DNA from: Chlamydomonas sphaeroides
Lineage: Eukaryota > Chlorophyta > Chlorophyceae > Chlamydomonadales > Chlamydomonadaceae
Assembly (NCBI GenBank): GCA_001662425.1
Contig: BDDC01000037.1
Coordinates: forward strand, 75,817 to 139,816
DNA length: 64,000 nucleotides
Reading direction: 5' to 3'
Positions 22,389-33,800 of the stretch are shown here, in pieces. The position numbers and the translations under genes are program-made. The first letter of the stretch is position 1. Each line of letters starts with the position of its first letter. The notes beneath the pieces were generated by a model. That model saw nothing but the letters and a program-made list of their open reading frames with translations. It was not told the origin of the DNA and searched no databases.

Positions 22389-24684
22389 TCAGCCCAGGCT
22401 CAGCTGCATGGCCTGAAAGATGGGCTGCCGGCACATGGGGCACTCGCCTCCGCGCTTGCGCACCGCATCGAGGCAGCCCATGCACAGCACGAAGTGGTCG
22501 CAGGGCAGCAGCAGCACCGACCGCTCCGTCTCCATGCACACCACACACAGCCCCTCGTCGTCGTCGCCCTCGCCGCCGCCGCCGGCCTTGCCAGCGCCTC
22601 CCGCCTCAGCACCGGACTCGGCTGCGTCTGTGTCCTCATCGCTGCTCACCTCCTCCTCCTCCTCTTCCTCGTCGTCGTCGTCGTCGTTGGCGGCGGCGGC
22701 GACGCTGGGGTAGCTGTTGGCAGTTGGGAAGGGCAGCGGTCGCGGCGGCTCGCGCGCAGCCGGCGGCGGCAGCGGCGGCGGCTCGGTCATCAATGGCGCC
22801 GGAGGTGGTACATGGGCTGGGAGCACCGCCGCGACTGCATACGGAATAGATGAAGGCGCCGCCGCCGTCGACGCTGGGTGCCACCATCGGTTGAAGAGTG
22901 AAGCGGCGGCGGCGTACGGCAGGCCTAGCAGCCCTGCCGAGTTACTCGGCGCCGCTGGCACCGGCGGCGGCATGGGCGCGGGCGCCACCCTGCCGGCGGC
23001 GGCGCCGCACTCGGCCTTTGCCTTCAGGCGGTCAAGCAGCCGCCCCCGGTCCGCTCCGGACGAGGACAGCCCCGGCTGAGCGTCTTCCGCCAGCCCCGCA
23101 CTCCGCAGCGACGCCAGCACCTCCTCAACCTCCTCCTCCTCCTGCCGCTCCCACTCGGCGGAGCCCTGCCGACCGCGCTCGACGCCACCAGCCGCGGATG
23201 CCGCACCGCGCCGGCCGCCGCTGCCCTGCCGCCGGCTGCGCGCCCGCGCCTCGGCCGCAGCTCGCGCCTCGGCCGCGGCTGCCTCGGCTGCCGCCGCAGC
23301 AGCAGCACGGCGCGCAGCGCGCGCCTCGAGCCGCTCCCGCACAGCAGCCTCGGCGGCGGCCTTGGCCGCAGCTGCCGCCGCCGCCTCGGCCGCCTTCTTG
23401 GCCGCCTCCTTCTCCCGCCCCTTTCGGATCTTCTCCGCCCGCCGCTGCCGCTCACCCTCCTGCTCCGCCTTCTCCACCTCAATTTCAGCCAGCAGCGCCG
23501 CCGCCATCGCATGCGCACGGCCCTGAGCTTCAGGGTCCACGGGCGCCGCCGGCGCCGCTGCCGCGGCGCCGCGGCCGCCACGACCGCCGCGGCCGCCACG
23601 GCCGCCACGACCGCGCCCAGCACCCGGCACTGCCGGCTGCGGCTGCGCAGGCTGTGGCGCCTGCTGCGGCGGCGCTGCTGGCGTGGCAAGGTCGATGACT
23701 GGCGCGCTTGCGGATTCCGAATCAGATAATGCTGCAACTTGAACCGGCGTGCCCTCCCATCCCTTGACGGGCACCCAGCGCAGCGCGCCAGCCCGACTAG
23801 ATCCGGCGGCGGCCGCGGCGGTGGCGGCAGCGGCCGGCGCTGCCAAGCCCTCCGGCCGCTTTCGCGCGGGTGGACGCAACCGGGCGCCCGAGGCCTCGTC
23901 CCCGCTGCTGTCGTCGGACACGAGCGGCGGAGGTCCCTCGTCGGCGCCAGGGGCAGCTGCGAGCCAGCTGATCGTGGCTTGCGCAGCCACCGGTCCGTGG
24001 CCTTTGAGCTCGAGCTGGATCTCGGCCTCAGTCGGCAGCCAACGGCCGCGGCGCTCGGCTTCGGTGATGAGCGGCGGCATCGGCCCATCCACGTCGCCGT
24101 CATCGCCGTCGCCGTCGCCGCCGTCAGGGCTGCTAGCGGCGCCGCCACCGAGGTGCCGCCGGGCCCTGAGGCGTCGACGAAGCGCTAGGGCGCCGCCGGT
24201 GAACACGAACGGTGGGCTGGAGGTGTCAGCCGCCGCGGAAGGGGTGGAGGGGCCTGCAGAGGGGGCGGCGGGGGCTGCGGACGGGGCTGCGGAGGGGGCT
24301 GCCGCAGGCGGCGCCGCGGGAGCGGAGCCGGGTTCCAGCACCCCGCTACCACCACTGGAGGAGCCACAGGCAGAGGCTCCATCCCTATCGTTGCCGCCCA
24401 ACGAAACTCGTGAGGAGCGAGTGGCGTCAGCGGAGGCGCTGGCGTCGGCTGCTGTTGTGCTCGTAATCGGTCGTTCCCCCGCTTAAGGTCGCCGTTGGGT
24501 GCTATCCTTGACCTGCGGCTGTGCTTTCGCTGGAGACGTGGTAGTAGCTTGCCGTGGCTCGGCGGGAGACCGCGTGGCGTTTGCTGGGGCTGGGGACTTC
24601 GGGGCCCGCGAGGCGTTCGGCGGAGCAACCACGCTCGGCGAGGACCGAAGTATCTGGCATAGGCCGTCCCAGCTCTGGGCCCAT
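22389..24684 (-). CDS. RING-finger protein, probable E3 ubiquitin ligase
   Basis: The main exon is 22,389-24,451. A first exon 24,513-24,684 is proposed across a 61-base intron with matching phase 1, starting MGPELGRPMPDTS and giving about 744 residues. The C-terminus is a C3HC4 RING: CVVCMETERSVLLLPCDH, then the C-x2-C pair and CPMC, ending only about 13 residues after the last Cys. A RING placed last in the chain is typical of IAP/MUL1-like E3 ligases. Upstream lie an RGG/GRG box (RGRGGRGG, about 23,575-23,620), a long Lys/Glu/Ala-rich predicted coiled coil (about 23,250-23,520) and an acidic Asp/Glu run just before the RING. The substrate is unknown. The RGG box suggests possible RNA contact. 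The first exon and start are the weak part; the RING itself is clear. Confidence 0.82.
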
Positions 24685-24973
24685 GCGGATGGTGTGAGCC
24701 CGGGAAACAGTCGAGCAAGAGAGGCACGCAGAAGCGCAAGCAAGAACCGCAGCAGGCGGGTGACGGGCGAGACTTTCACCTGCGCATGTGATGGGAGCGC
24801 AGGGTTTAATGGCGGTGGGGGTGTATCTACGTCATGGTTCATTTGCATGGTGCGAGCGATCTTACCGGTCTTGCTTTCGCTGCGGGCGCTGCAGCGGCGA
24901 CAGCCACGCGCGCCATTTCGAGGATGAGCTCTTGTGGGTCGGCGCCGACTACAGCAATGCTAGTTACTTAATG

Positions 24974-24981
24974 TATATAAG
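24974..24981. promoter_or_regulatory. TATATA element, possibly promoter of the RING gene
   Basis: ATGTATATAAGC is the only TATA-like run upstream of the RING gene, 290 bases from its proposed ATG. The core is palindromic, so it could act for the minus strand. No plus-strand gene follows it. Confidence 0.3.
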
Positions 24982-24984
24982 CTG

Positions 24985-26555
24985 AAGAAGGCGACTGCGC
25001 CTATACCCGACGATGCTGGGCACAGTGAAGAGCCCCGAGCCTGAGCACTCGAGCCCCGATGGCAACAAGTCGCCGTTTAACTCAGCAGCAGTACACTGAC
25101 CGTGTACGCGTGTGAGAAGCAGCCGTCCTGAGGGCCACGGGTCGGCACGTACCACCGATAGATTGCCCCCGTCCCATTGCCGCAGCTGCCAGATTGAGGA
25201 AGTCGCTCCGCGCTCAATCCACCCAATATTGAAAGGAGCCGATCAGCATCGCTTACAAGCTCTGCCTAGTCCCACTCACCACGGACCCCGGCGCCGCACA
25301 GCGGACCGGGAGTCCGGGAACCAGCGTTTGACCCTTTCAAGGCGTCACTCGTTTCTTTTGTTCTTCGTTGCCCGCCCGTGTGCCACGTCCAGATGCCAAT
25401 GCCCACAGCATCGGTACTAGTCAAGTCCAGCTGCGACCAAGCGCAAAAGCAGCGCAAAAGCAACGTCACAGCCCCGCACGTGGCAGGCTGGCGGCCCAGC
25501 GCGATGCCGGCGCCCCTGGTACGCCACACTGTTGCCCTAGCCCGCATGCGAAGAAGAGTACCATAAGTCAACGTCATAGCAGCTAGAACACCACTTTTTG
25601 TGAGAAGTTAAGGGCCCCCGGCGTCCAGGGCACCGGCAGCCCACCCAACACACCACGGCGCCACCGCGCCGAACCACGACAACACTCAGCAGCCGCTGCC
25701 GTGCTCAGTACCGTACTCCACGGCCCTGGCGCATTCAGCGCTGCACTGCGCTCAGCTCACCTAGCGGGCCCGCGCATCAGTAGCGGCCACCCAAGGACGC
25801 ACCAGGACAACATCCAAGCGCCACACGTTATGTTTCCACCACCGGCCGCTATGCCCGACACGCCACCAAGCCACGCCTGCCATGCTAACCACGCTGTCGG
25901 TCTCGAGATCCGCCGTCCGGATGCAGGCCATACCAGTGCACAGAAACAGACACACGCGCCCCTAGATACACGCCGCTCTCCTCCGCAGAAAGAAGAGCCT
26001 AGATTCTAGTATTGCACAGCAGGCGGCCGCTAGCGCCTGTGGCGCCGAGTGGGTGTCGAATGCGCCCGCCCGCCCGGTGCCGTCCGGAAAGCAGTGCAGG
26101 AATGCCAGGTTGTGCCGGATGTCGTGTGGCCCCGGGCGCTATAAGCCGTGCCCGTCTTGGCCGCTCCGCCGCAAGCCCGTGGCCCTCGCGGGCGCTCGCC
26201 CCATAGCAGCGCAGCCGCGGGGCGCCAGGCCCCGGCGGCCCTGCCTCCCTTGCCCGCGAGGCCCGCCAAGTGTGTGTCGATACCGATACCGATGCCGCAT
26301 CAAAGCCATCAAGCTGTACGTCGCCACAGCATGCGGCTGCCCGCAAGCTGTGCGTGTGCCGACCTCGCGACCGTGCCAGCGCGCGCCGTGCCAAACCAAC
26401 GGCGCACGCCCGCGACAGCGCCGCGGGCCCTTTCGCCTCCCGGTGCGTCTCGGCGCCCCCTCCACGGCTCGCCGTCTTCCCCCGCCGCCGTGGGCCCGCG
26501 CCTCACGGCGCCGTCGCCCGCCACCACGCCCCTCCCCCTCCTCCCCCGCCGCGCC
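24985..26555. other. Intergenic, no gene seen
   Basis: Lower-GC, unstructured sequence. TTACA at 25,253 (TGTAA on the minus strand) is the first downstream poly(A)-like signal for the Tubby gene, which would have a 1.3 kb 3' UTR. Open frames at 26.0-26.6 kb are GC-rich shadows. Confidence 0.5.
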
Positions 26556-28857
26556 TCATAGCGCGTAGCAGAGCTTGGTGTCAGTGCTGGCGAGCGCAAT
26601 GCCGAACGCGCGCTGCAGCGAGAGCGGGTAGGTGAAGTCCAGCGCGAAGTCATCGCACTTTTCATCCATCTTGCCAAACTGCAGCACCATGTCGGAGCCG
26701 CGGCGGTCCGTGTTGTGGTCCCAGTGCACCAGCTGGAAGTTCTTGACGCTACTCGCCCGCACGCGGCCGTGAAAGTCCAGCGTGTACGCCTTGAGCGTCG
26801 CGTCCCACTCGGGCGGCCTCGTGGCCAGCATGCACAGCTGCCGCTCCAGCCGCGGCGGCAGCTCCCGCCGCCGCGCCGCCTCCAGGCAGGCCGCCAGGTT
26901 GTCTGAGCCGTCGGCCATGGCCGGCGCCCAGGTCACCTCGGGCAGCGGCGTCGCGACCAGCATCATGCGCGGCCCGCCCTTGGCCGTCAGCGCGGTCTGC
27001 TTGTAGTGCACCGCCAGCTCCTCGCGAGCAAAGGGGTCCAGCGAGCCCGGGGCGCGCTGCGCGGGGCTCATTGGCGCGTCGGTCGAGCCGTCCTGGCTGT
27101 GCGCACTGCCCGTGACCAGGCCCGTACGGCTGACTAGGCAGTACTCGGTGCCCACAAAGTTGGCGCGCAGCTTGGCCACGCAGCCCTCGCTGTCCTTCCC
27201 CAGGTCGTCCTGGCTGGTGCACACCACAAAGTTGGACGCCTTGCTCTTCTTGCGCTTGCGCGCCGCGAGCAAGAACGTGTCCCCGGCCTCCAGGAACAGC
27301 TGGTAGGCGATGGTGTGGCCGAGGAAGTTGCGCACGCGGCGCACGGTGCAGCGGATGATCGCGTCGCTGGGCGCCGGCCAGCGAATGGCCTCCTCCTGCC
27401 GGCCTGAGGACATGAGCTTCTTGACCTCGTCCTCCCACAGCCGCATGCTGCTGGTGGCTGAGCTGCTTAGCGCGTTGGCGCCCATGACGGAGCCGCGGTG
27501 GCGCACGTGGATGACGCGCGCGTCGCCCGCGCGGCTGCCGTCCTCGCTCTCCGACTCCTCCTCCATGGTGGGGTCGTACGCGCCCAGCTCCTCGATCACG
27601 GTCGAGTTTTTGGGGCGCTTGATGATGCTGTGCGCGGGCGGTTGGGGGAGGCGGGAGGAGGGCAGGGGCGGGGTGCGCGGGGGTTCAGGCGGGGCCGCGG
27701 GGACGGGGGCGGGGAGCTAGTCGCGCGCGGCACGTGGGGGTCTCGCCGCGAGACCCGGGCGCCGCTAGCCCGCAGGCGGCCACGAGCTATCTGGCTGCAG
27801 CCGCGCCTAGGGAGGTGCCGGAGGGGCAAGGCAAGGCCGTCGCCGCTGCCCCGGACGCAGCGCACACCCCGCACGCACGCGCCTCCGCCCAGCCCCGCCA
27901 GCATGTAGCAAGACACCACGCGACAGCGGCAGGGCCACTCACGATGTGCGGCGGTTGGCGGGGCTGTTGGCTCGGGGCGCCACGTTGATGCGCGTAGGGC
28001 TGGGCGGTCGGTCGGCGGGGGGGGCCACAATGGGCTCCGGCCGCACGGACGCCGGACTGGCTGAGCGCCCCGTGACGGACGCGAACACGCTTGCCCCTCC
28101 CAGGTTGCCTAGCGGGCTGCGTAGCCCGCTGAGATTCATGTTGGCCATGCTGCCCGTCCGCTTGCCGGCCGGCGTCGAGGGAAGGCTGCCGGGCGTCGGG
28201 GGCAGAGGCGGCGCGTTGGCCGGCAGGGGGCCCGGCCCGTCAGCCCACCCCGATGGCCCCGCCCCCGTTGGCGTGTCCCGACCGCGTGGTGTTCCACTGT
28301 GCGCAGGAGGAGCGGGTGGGGAGGGTGCAGGTCAGTCCTGCTGCTTGGAGCGGAAGGCGGCAGCGGGAACATGCGAGGGACGGGGGAACTTACTCATAGC
28401 TCATTTCCCTTTCCCCGACGTAATTGTTCCGCAGGCTTTCCGACACGGCCTGTGCATTGCGCATGCCCGGCGAGGGGCTTCGGATGGACGGGGCTGTGCT
28501 CCGCGACGGCGACGCGATGGCGTCGTTGGGTGCGACCGCCTCGAAGGCCGGGTTGCGGAAGACCTCCGTTGCGCCATGCTCGCGCAAGACAGTATGGTCT
28601 TCTTTGTCTGCAAAGCTAGGTGTTTGGGGAAGTTCTGCGGAGGGCGCGACGGGGGCAGCGCCGTTCGGCGCCGTTTCAATGAACGCTTAGGAGATTCTTC
28701 CCCAGGAGGCGTTACAGGGATTTGCACAGTAATGCTTGGGGTGCCAGCTCGGTCTCAGAGCGTTGCGCAGGGAGACACCATGTCCATGACCCCTAGCTCA
28801 GCCCGGCCATTAGAACTCACTCATGCTTCTGCGAAGACTTTCCAACAATTTGACCAT
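26556..28857 (-). CDS. Tubby-like protein
   Basis: Exons on the minus strand: 28,857-28,821, 28,634-28,394, 28,296-27,943 and 27,627-26,556. All phases agree, giving about 567 residues. The last exon carries the C-terminal Tubby domain: CTVRRVRNFLGHTIAYQLFL, KRKKSKASNFVV, a loop insertion, and the hallmark end SSVKNFQLVH...DMVLQFGKMDE...FALDFTYPLSLQRAFGIAL. Tubby domains bind phosphoinositides, and the TULP branch carries membrane cargo into cilia with IFT-A; which role applies here is inferred. The N-terminal half is Ser/Pro-rich and disordered. The first exon is only 37 bases (MVKLLESLRRSM). It is supported by an in-frame TAG two codons before its ATG and a good GTGAGT donor, but remains the least certain part. 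The C-terminus ends TKLCYAL. Confidence 0.9.
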
Positions 28858-30875
28858 CAGCTAGAGCAGCCGCAGGTGCAGGAGAGCGCTCCTGATGGTG
28901 GCACCAACATCGTGTCCAGGTGCGTGTGGGCGACCGTATGCGTTCTACCGCTGCTGAAGCCTCTGGTTGATGAGAATCGATAACAGCCCCCCACCGAAGG
29001 CAAAGCGCAAAGAAGGGGGCCCCGAACGAACCCAGCAGGGACTGCTCACCAGGTCGTATAGGCTAATAGTACGTGTGCTGTGGAGTGCTACAGTTAGTCT
29101 AGCCCACGGCGGGGACGGCTGAGTCGTGGGCTGGCTCTGCCGCTCGTACGCCGCGCAATGCGACCTGAAACTGAGTCGCTGCGGGTTGCGTTTACCGTGG
29201 CTTCCGTGCTGGTGTTGGCTGAGCGGGCGGGCTCGCGGTCAGGTGGTCGCCAGTAGTGGGGTGTCGCGGATGGGAGTTACTCGGCGCAAGAACGCGGCGG
29301 GGCTCGTCGTCATGGGGTGAGCGGACTGCTGTAAAGATGTGATTCATGTATGTATAAGTTCCGAGTCGGGATTCCAAAATGCGACGCAAGGTCGCGTCAA
29401 CGCGACGTCCCTCTGGCTCTTAGCCAGGGCAGACAGCCGGACACCCACGCACCCAAGCCGAAAGCCCGAATCACCAGAAGACTTTGTAAACTTTCACAAG
29501 CGCCATGTACACGCTTCTCAATTGTATCGCATATGGGCCCAAGCGCCAGGCGCCCGCCGTGTTGAACGGATCCGAAACGGATTGTGCCTAGCCAGGCCAC
29601 ACCCAACGAGCGGTCGCCGACGACAAGCTGACATCCGAGTTGCTGCTTGGTCGCGGGCATTAAGTCTGCGGCCGTCCTCGGCCTTAGCAGCCGGTCGCTG
29701 GCTCGCCGCAGGTAGGCATCGCTAGCTGGCGACGTCTGGCGAATGCCCGGTACACAGCAGCCGCTTCCAGCTGCCTTGGCTCATCGACATTGCAATGCCC
29801 CCGGGCGACCATGCTCTTGTTGCTCTTATCTAGGCCATACCCGCCCCCGGCAGCAGCGTCAAGGTGCTGCGGCGGCGCCAGCGCTTGTCACATGACACGA
29901 CGCACCCACGCGTACGAGTTATGTCATTAAGCTTCGTTCTCAACAAAAAAACGTAGCGCCTAAACAGGCGCTAACGTGCGTCCTCGGGCGCGGGCCGGAC
30001 GCCTAGTCGGAACACATGGGGAGATGGGGTCTCTCGTGCTGGTGCGGCTCGCACGGGCCAGCCCGTTGCTGGGCCGTGTGTCGTGACATAGCGTGTGACC
30101 GACATGGCGTGTGGGGGCGGCGCCCCTTCCCTCGACTGGGGGGGGCGCGCGGGGTACGTGTCCTCTGCATTGGTCGTACAAGGGTCAGTGCCATGACAGC
30201 GTGCGGGTCTGCTGGTTCCCGCACGCTGAGCAAGCACTTGCGATGTAGCTTACCACTGCAGCATGCGCTAAGCCAGCGTCACTGATCTAGGGCTACGCCC
30301 GGCCTGCTACTAGGCCATCGCACTACGCTCGGTGTGACAAAACACCAGGATCCACGCGTCACAGTGCCTCGCCATGCCTATCGGCGCGTGCCGGTAGCTT
30401 ACGGCGCAGCCACGCGCCTCGCGACATTTCCCTGACCTCGGCACCTGCTTGCTCAGCGGCTAAGTTCTGCCACTCACGCATTGTGGTGTGACACGTTAAC
30501 TCCTGCTGCCATCCTGCTCCTCAGCGCACGTCCTGGGAGAATCCCCGGGGCAGGCTGGAACGTAGGCCCCGCAACCCCAAGGCCAACGGCCAGCTGTTGA
30601 GCAGGGGTGACCCTGCTGCTGAGTTCGCTCGCTCTTGACAACGAACTCGACAGCGTACTGGAGTCATGTGGCCAGCGGCCTCTCGAGCACCGTCCGTCCG
30701 CACACCTCACCTGACCCAAGGGGCCCGCTTTCACGTATCCAGCCACGATCGCAAGGGCTCCTGGCCTCGCGCTGGCGCCAGGCGCCGTGCCGCATCGTGC
30801 GGTGGCCTGGCGGTCCCCTGCGCTCTCTCCGCCCACCCCCAGCAGAGTCCATCCACAGGGCCCACCCGCCCATCC
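28858..30875. other. Intergenic, no gene seen
   Basis: This lies between the Tubby gene 5' end and the K channel gene 3' end, both on the minus strand. It holds a small perfect hairpin at 29,951-29,977. No coding signal was found on either strand, and no TGTAA was seen for the K channel gene. Confidence 0.55.
29951..29977. repeat. Short inverted repeat next to an A run
   Basis: TAGCGCCT and AGGCGCTA form an 8-base stem around an AAAC loop. Outside one bulged A the arms continue ACG and CGT, giving 11 paired bases. A run of seven A stands just before it. It could be a transposon end or a transcript hairpin; no partner was found nearby. Confidence 0.6.
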
Positions 30876-33800
30876 CTACAGAAACCGGGACTCCGCGCTA
30901 GCCCAGGACCCCGACACCTCGGCCCCGGCGTCCGCCGGCAGCCCCCCGCACCCCGCCACCTCGAGCGCCAAGACCCGCTCCGGCAGCGGGCCGGGGTAGG
31001 CGCTGCCGCCCGGTTGCCCGGCGGCGACGGGGCCCGCGCCCACGGCAGGCAGGGCGCCGCCGCCCTGTAGCTCCGCACCGCGGTCCGTTGCCGCGCCAGC
31101 AGCTGCTGCTGCGCCGCTGCGCCCATCGCCAGGTGCGCTGCCGCCGTGTCGCGCAGAGTGGCCGGCGCCCAGCGAGAGCGCTGCCACGGCGGCAGCCTGC
31201 TGCCAGGCCTGCGCCGCCGTCGGCGGCAGCGGGGCGGACAGCACAGCGGGCGGTGGCGGCGCAGCGACCCTCGAAGCATCAGCAGCCTGCCGGCGACAGC
31301 GCAACGGGCAGACGAATGGTTGATTGGTTGAAAGATACGGTAGGTTGGTTTGCGCGGCAGCTACCGGGCCACCGCCACGGCCACCGGCCAGACCGCTCGG
31401 GGCTGCACAACCGCTCACCTTGCTGTCGCTGCCCTCCTCCTCGGGCGGCATGCAGAAGGACTTCCGCCTCGCCCCCTCGGGCTGCAGGTCGAAGTCTTCA
31501 AATACGTCGGGCCAGTCCTGGGGAGGAGGGGGGGAGCGAGGCGGGGTCGGTCCATGGGTCACACATCACACATGTGGCCAACGCCACGGGGTTGGGGTTG
31601 GTCCGGCATCGGGCGGCAAGACGAGGGCGTGGGGCGAGGGCCGCCGACCCACTGGGTCCCTGCTCCCTCGGGAATGCGCGCGCCCTCACAGGCGACTGCG
31701 CGGAGCTTGCCGCCTGTGAGGTTGGTGGCGGATAGCCTCGGGCAGCTTCGCTCGGCAGGCGGCGCCGCGCAACCCGGGCGTGCGCGGCCCGGACCCTCCT
31801 GCAGTGCTGCCCAGCCCCTCGCCAGCAGCTACCGCGGCGCCCGGGCCAGCCGGCGCCGCGCCATGCCTCAGCCACGCGCAGCCGCTCCTGCTGCAGGCCG
31901 TGCCCTGACAAGCGGCCGGCCCCTGCCCGTGAATGAGCCGGGCCCCCAGCGCCCCTCCGACCGCAGCCCAGCCCCCGACAGCTGTCCCTCCCTGCGCCCC
32001 ACCTCCTGCAGTGCCTGCAGCGCCGCCTTGCTCAGCACCAGCACCTCGGCCCAGCGCCGTTGCGCCGCCTGCACGCTGGCGGCGCGCGGCGCCCCCAGCA
32101 GGCAGGAGGCCAGCCCAAACACCGAGCCCTCCTGCGCCAGAGGCAGGCGCGGAAGCGGGGGAGTCAGCGGGGGCCTTCGGAGGCCAGGGCCAGGCCTCGC
32201 TGCGGCGCAGCGCCTCGTGCGCGGCCTGCTTGCAGGTCAGCGTGCCAAGAACTGCCGCGGCGCCGGGCCGACCGTCAAGGCGGGAGGCGCGGCCGCCGCG
32301 CCGCTCCGCCAGCACCCAACCTCGCAACCCGCGAGCCTGCCACACCCTTCCCGCCCCACCGCGCCCGCTGCCGGCGTCCCTGCTGCCCAAGCCCGGCACA
32401 CACGGACTGCCGCACCGGGATGCGGCCCAGGCGCTGCTGCCGCACGACCACCACGCCCCCCGCCGCGCCGCCCTCCTCAAGCTGCCGCCGCAGCCGCTCC
32501 GCCGGCGCCGGCGGCGCGCGCTCGAGCAGCCGCAGCAGCGGCCCGCCGTCGCCGGCGCCTGCGGCCGCCGGCAGCGGCTCGCGCCGGTGCATTGTAGCCA
32601 TCGCCACAAATCGGCTGATGGTGGCCACCTGTCGGGCGCTGGCGCTGGCTCTGGCCTCCGCCGCGTCGGACTGGTTGCTGGTCCTGGCGTCGTCGCCTTC
32701 TCGGGGTTGTCCGGCCGAGGACGCCGTCACGTGGGTCGTCGTCGTCGGCGGCGGCGGCGCCGCCGCGCCGGGCGAGGACTCCTTGTCGCCGGCCGGCACG
32801 TCGGAGGCGGCGCGGGTGTGCGGCTTGTGCAGCTTGGACGACAGCGCGTGCAGCGCGCGCCGCAGGCCGCTGCGAGGCCGCGCGCCGCGGCCGCTGCGTG
32901 CAGTGCCCGCCGACGCGGCGCCCTGCGTGCTGCGGTGTGAGGTGCGGTCGTCGCGCTGCTCGTGCGGCAGCTCCCGCACCACCTGCAGGTGGCCGGCTGC
33001 GGGCAGGGCACGTGCGTTTGGCGGTGTGCGGTAGGCCGCCACGGGAGGGGATGTACCGTGGGAGTAACGAACGGGTACGCAGTCGCCAGGGGAGAGCGGC
33101 TGGCAGTGTGGCGCCGACGAGGGCGGCAATGCCCGCACGCCATGGCCGGCGGCGTGCGTCGGTTGTGGGCAGGCAGGCAGCAACGTGCAGCACCGGTGTG
33201 TTGTGTGTTGCCGCAGGAGCGGGAGGCAGGGCGGGCCGCGCACGTGCGGCGGAGCGGCTGTGAGCGGCTGTGAGCGGCTGTGAGCGGCTGTGAGCGGCGG
33301 TTGTGACAGGCCATAAGGCGGCTGGCAGGGGTTCGCCCGGCGCGACGCCTGTGCGCCGCCGCTGACTGGTGCGCAGAGGGGTGCCGCGCTGGTTGAGGGT
33401 CCTTGATGCAGAGGTGAACAGGTGAGTGGGTGTGGGGTTCACAGGCGCGGCGCGTGGAGCGTGGAGCGGGGAGCGGGGAGCGGGTGCAAGGAGCGGGCGC
33501 GCTAGAGTGCGGTTGCTGCGCGCGCGGGTGGGCGGGTGGGTGCTCACACTTGAGAAAGTAGACCTCGGTGCCGATCTCGCCCTCCCGTACCACGTAGTCG
33601 CCCTTGCCGTACATCCGTACGCTCATCGCCAGCAGCAGCTCCGTGACAAACTGCGCCGGGGGGCAGCACGCGCCGCGCAGGGCGACCGAAGGGACGGGCC
33701 CGGCATCACAACCGAACGAACGCGCCCCAGCGCAGCACCAGGCCCCGGCCGCTGCCACCGCACCGTTCCGGCTCGGCCCGGCACCCTAGCGCCCGACGGT

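Noticed and set aside
22898..23698. Long plus-strand open frames across the RING gene
   Set aside because: They are Pro/Arg-rich mirror images of the Ala/Gly-coding minus strand and have no motif.
32150..32270. Extra K channel exon between 32,416 and 32,131
   Set aside because: The open sequence has no resemblance to the nucleotide-binding fold, and the flanking exons already join in phase 0.
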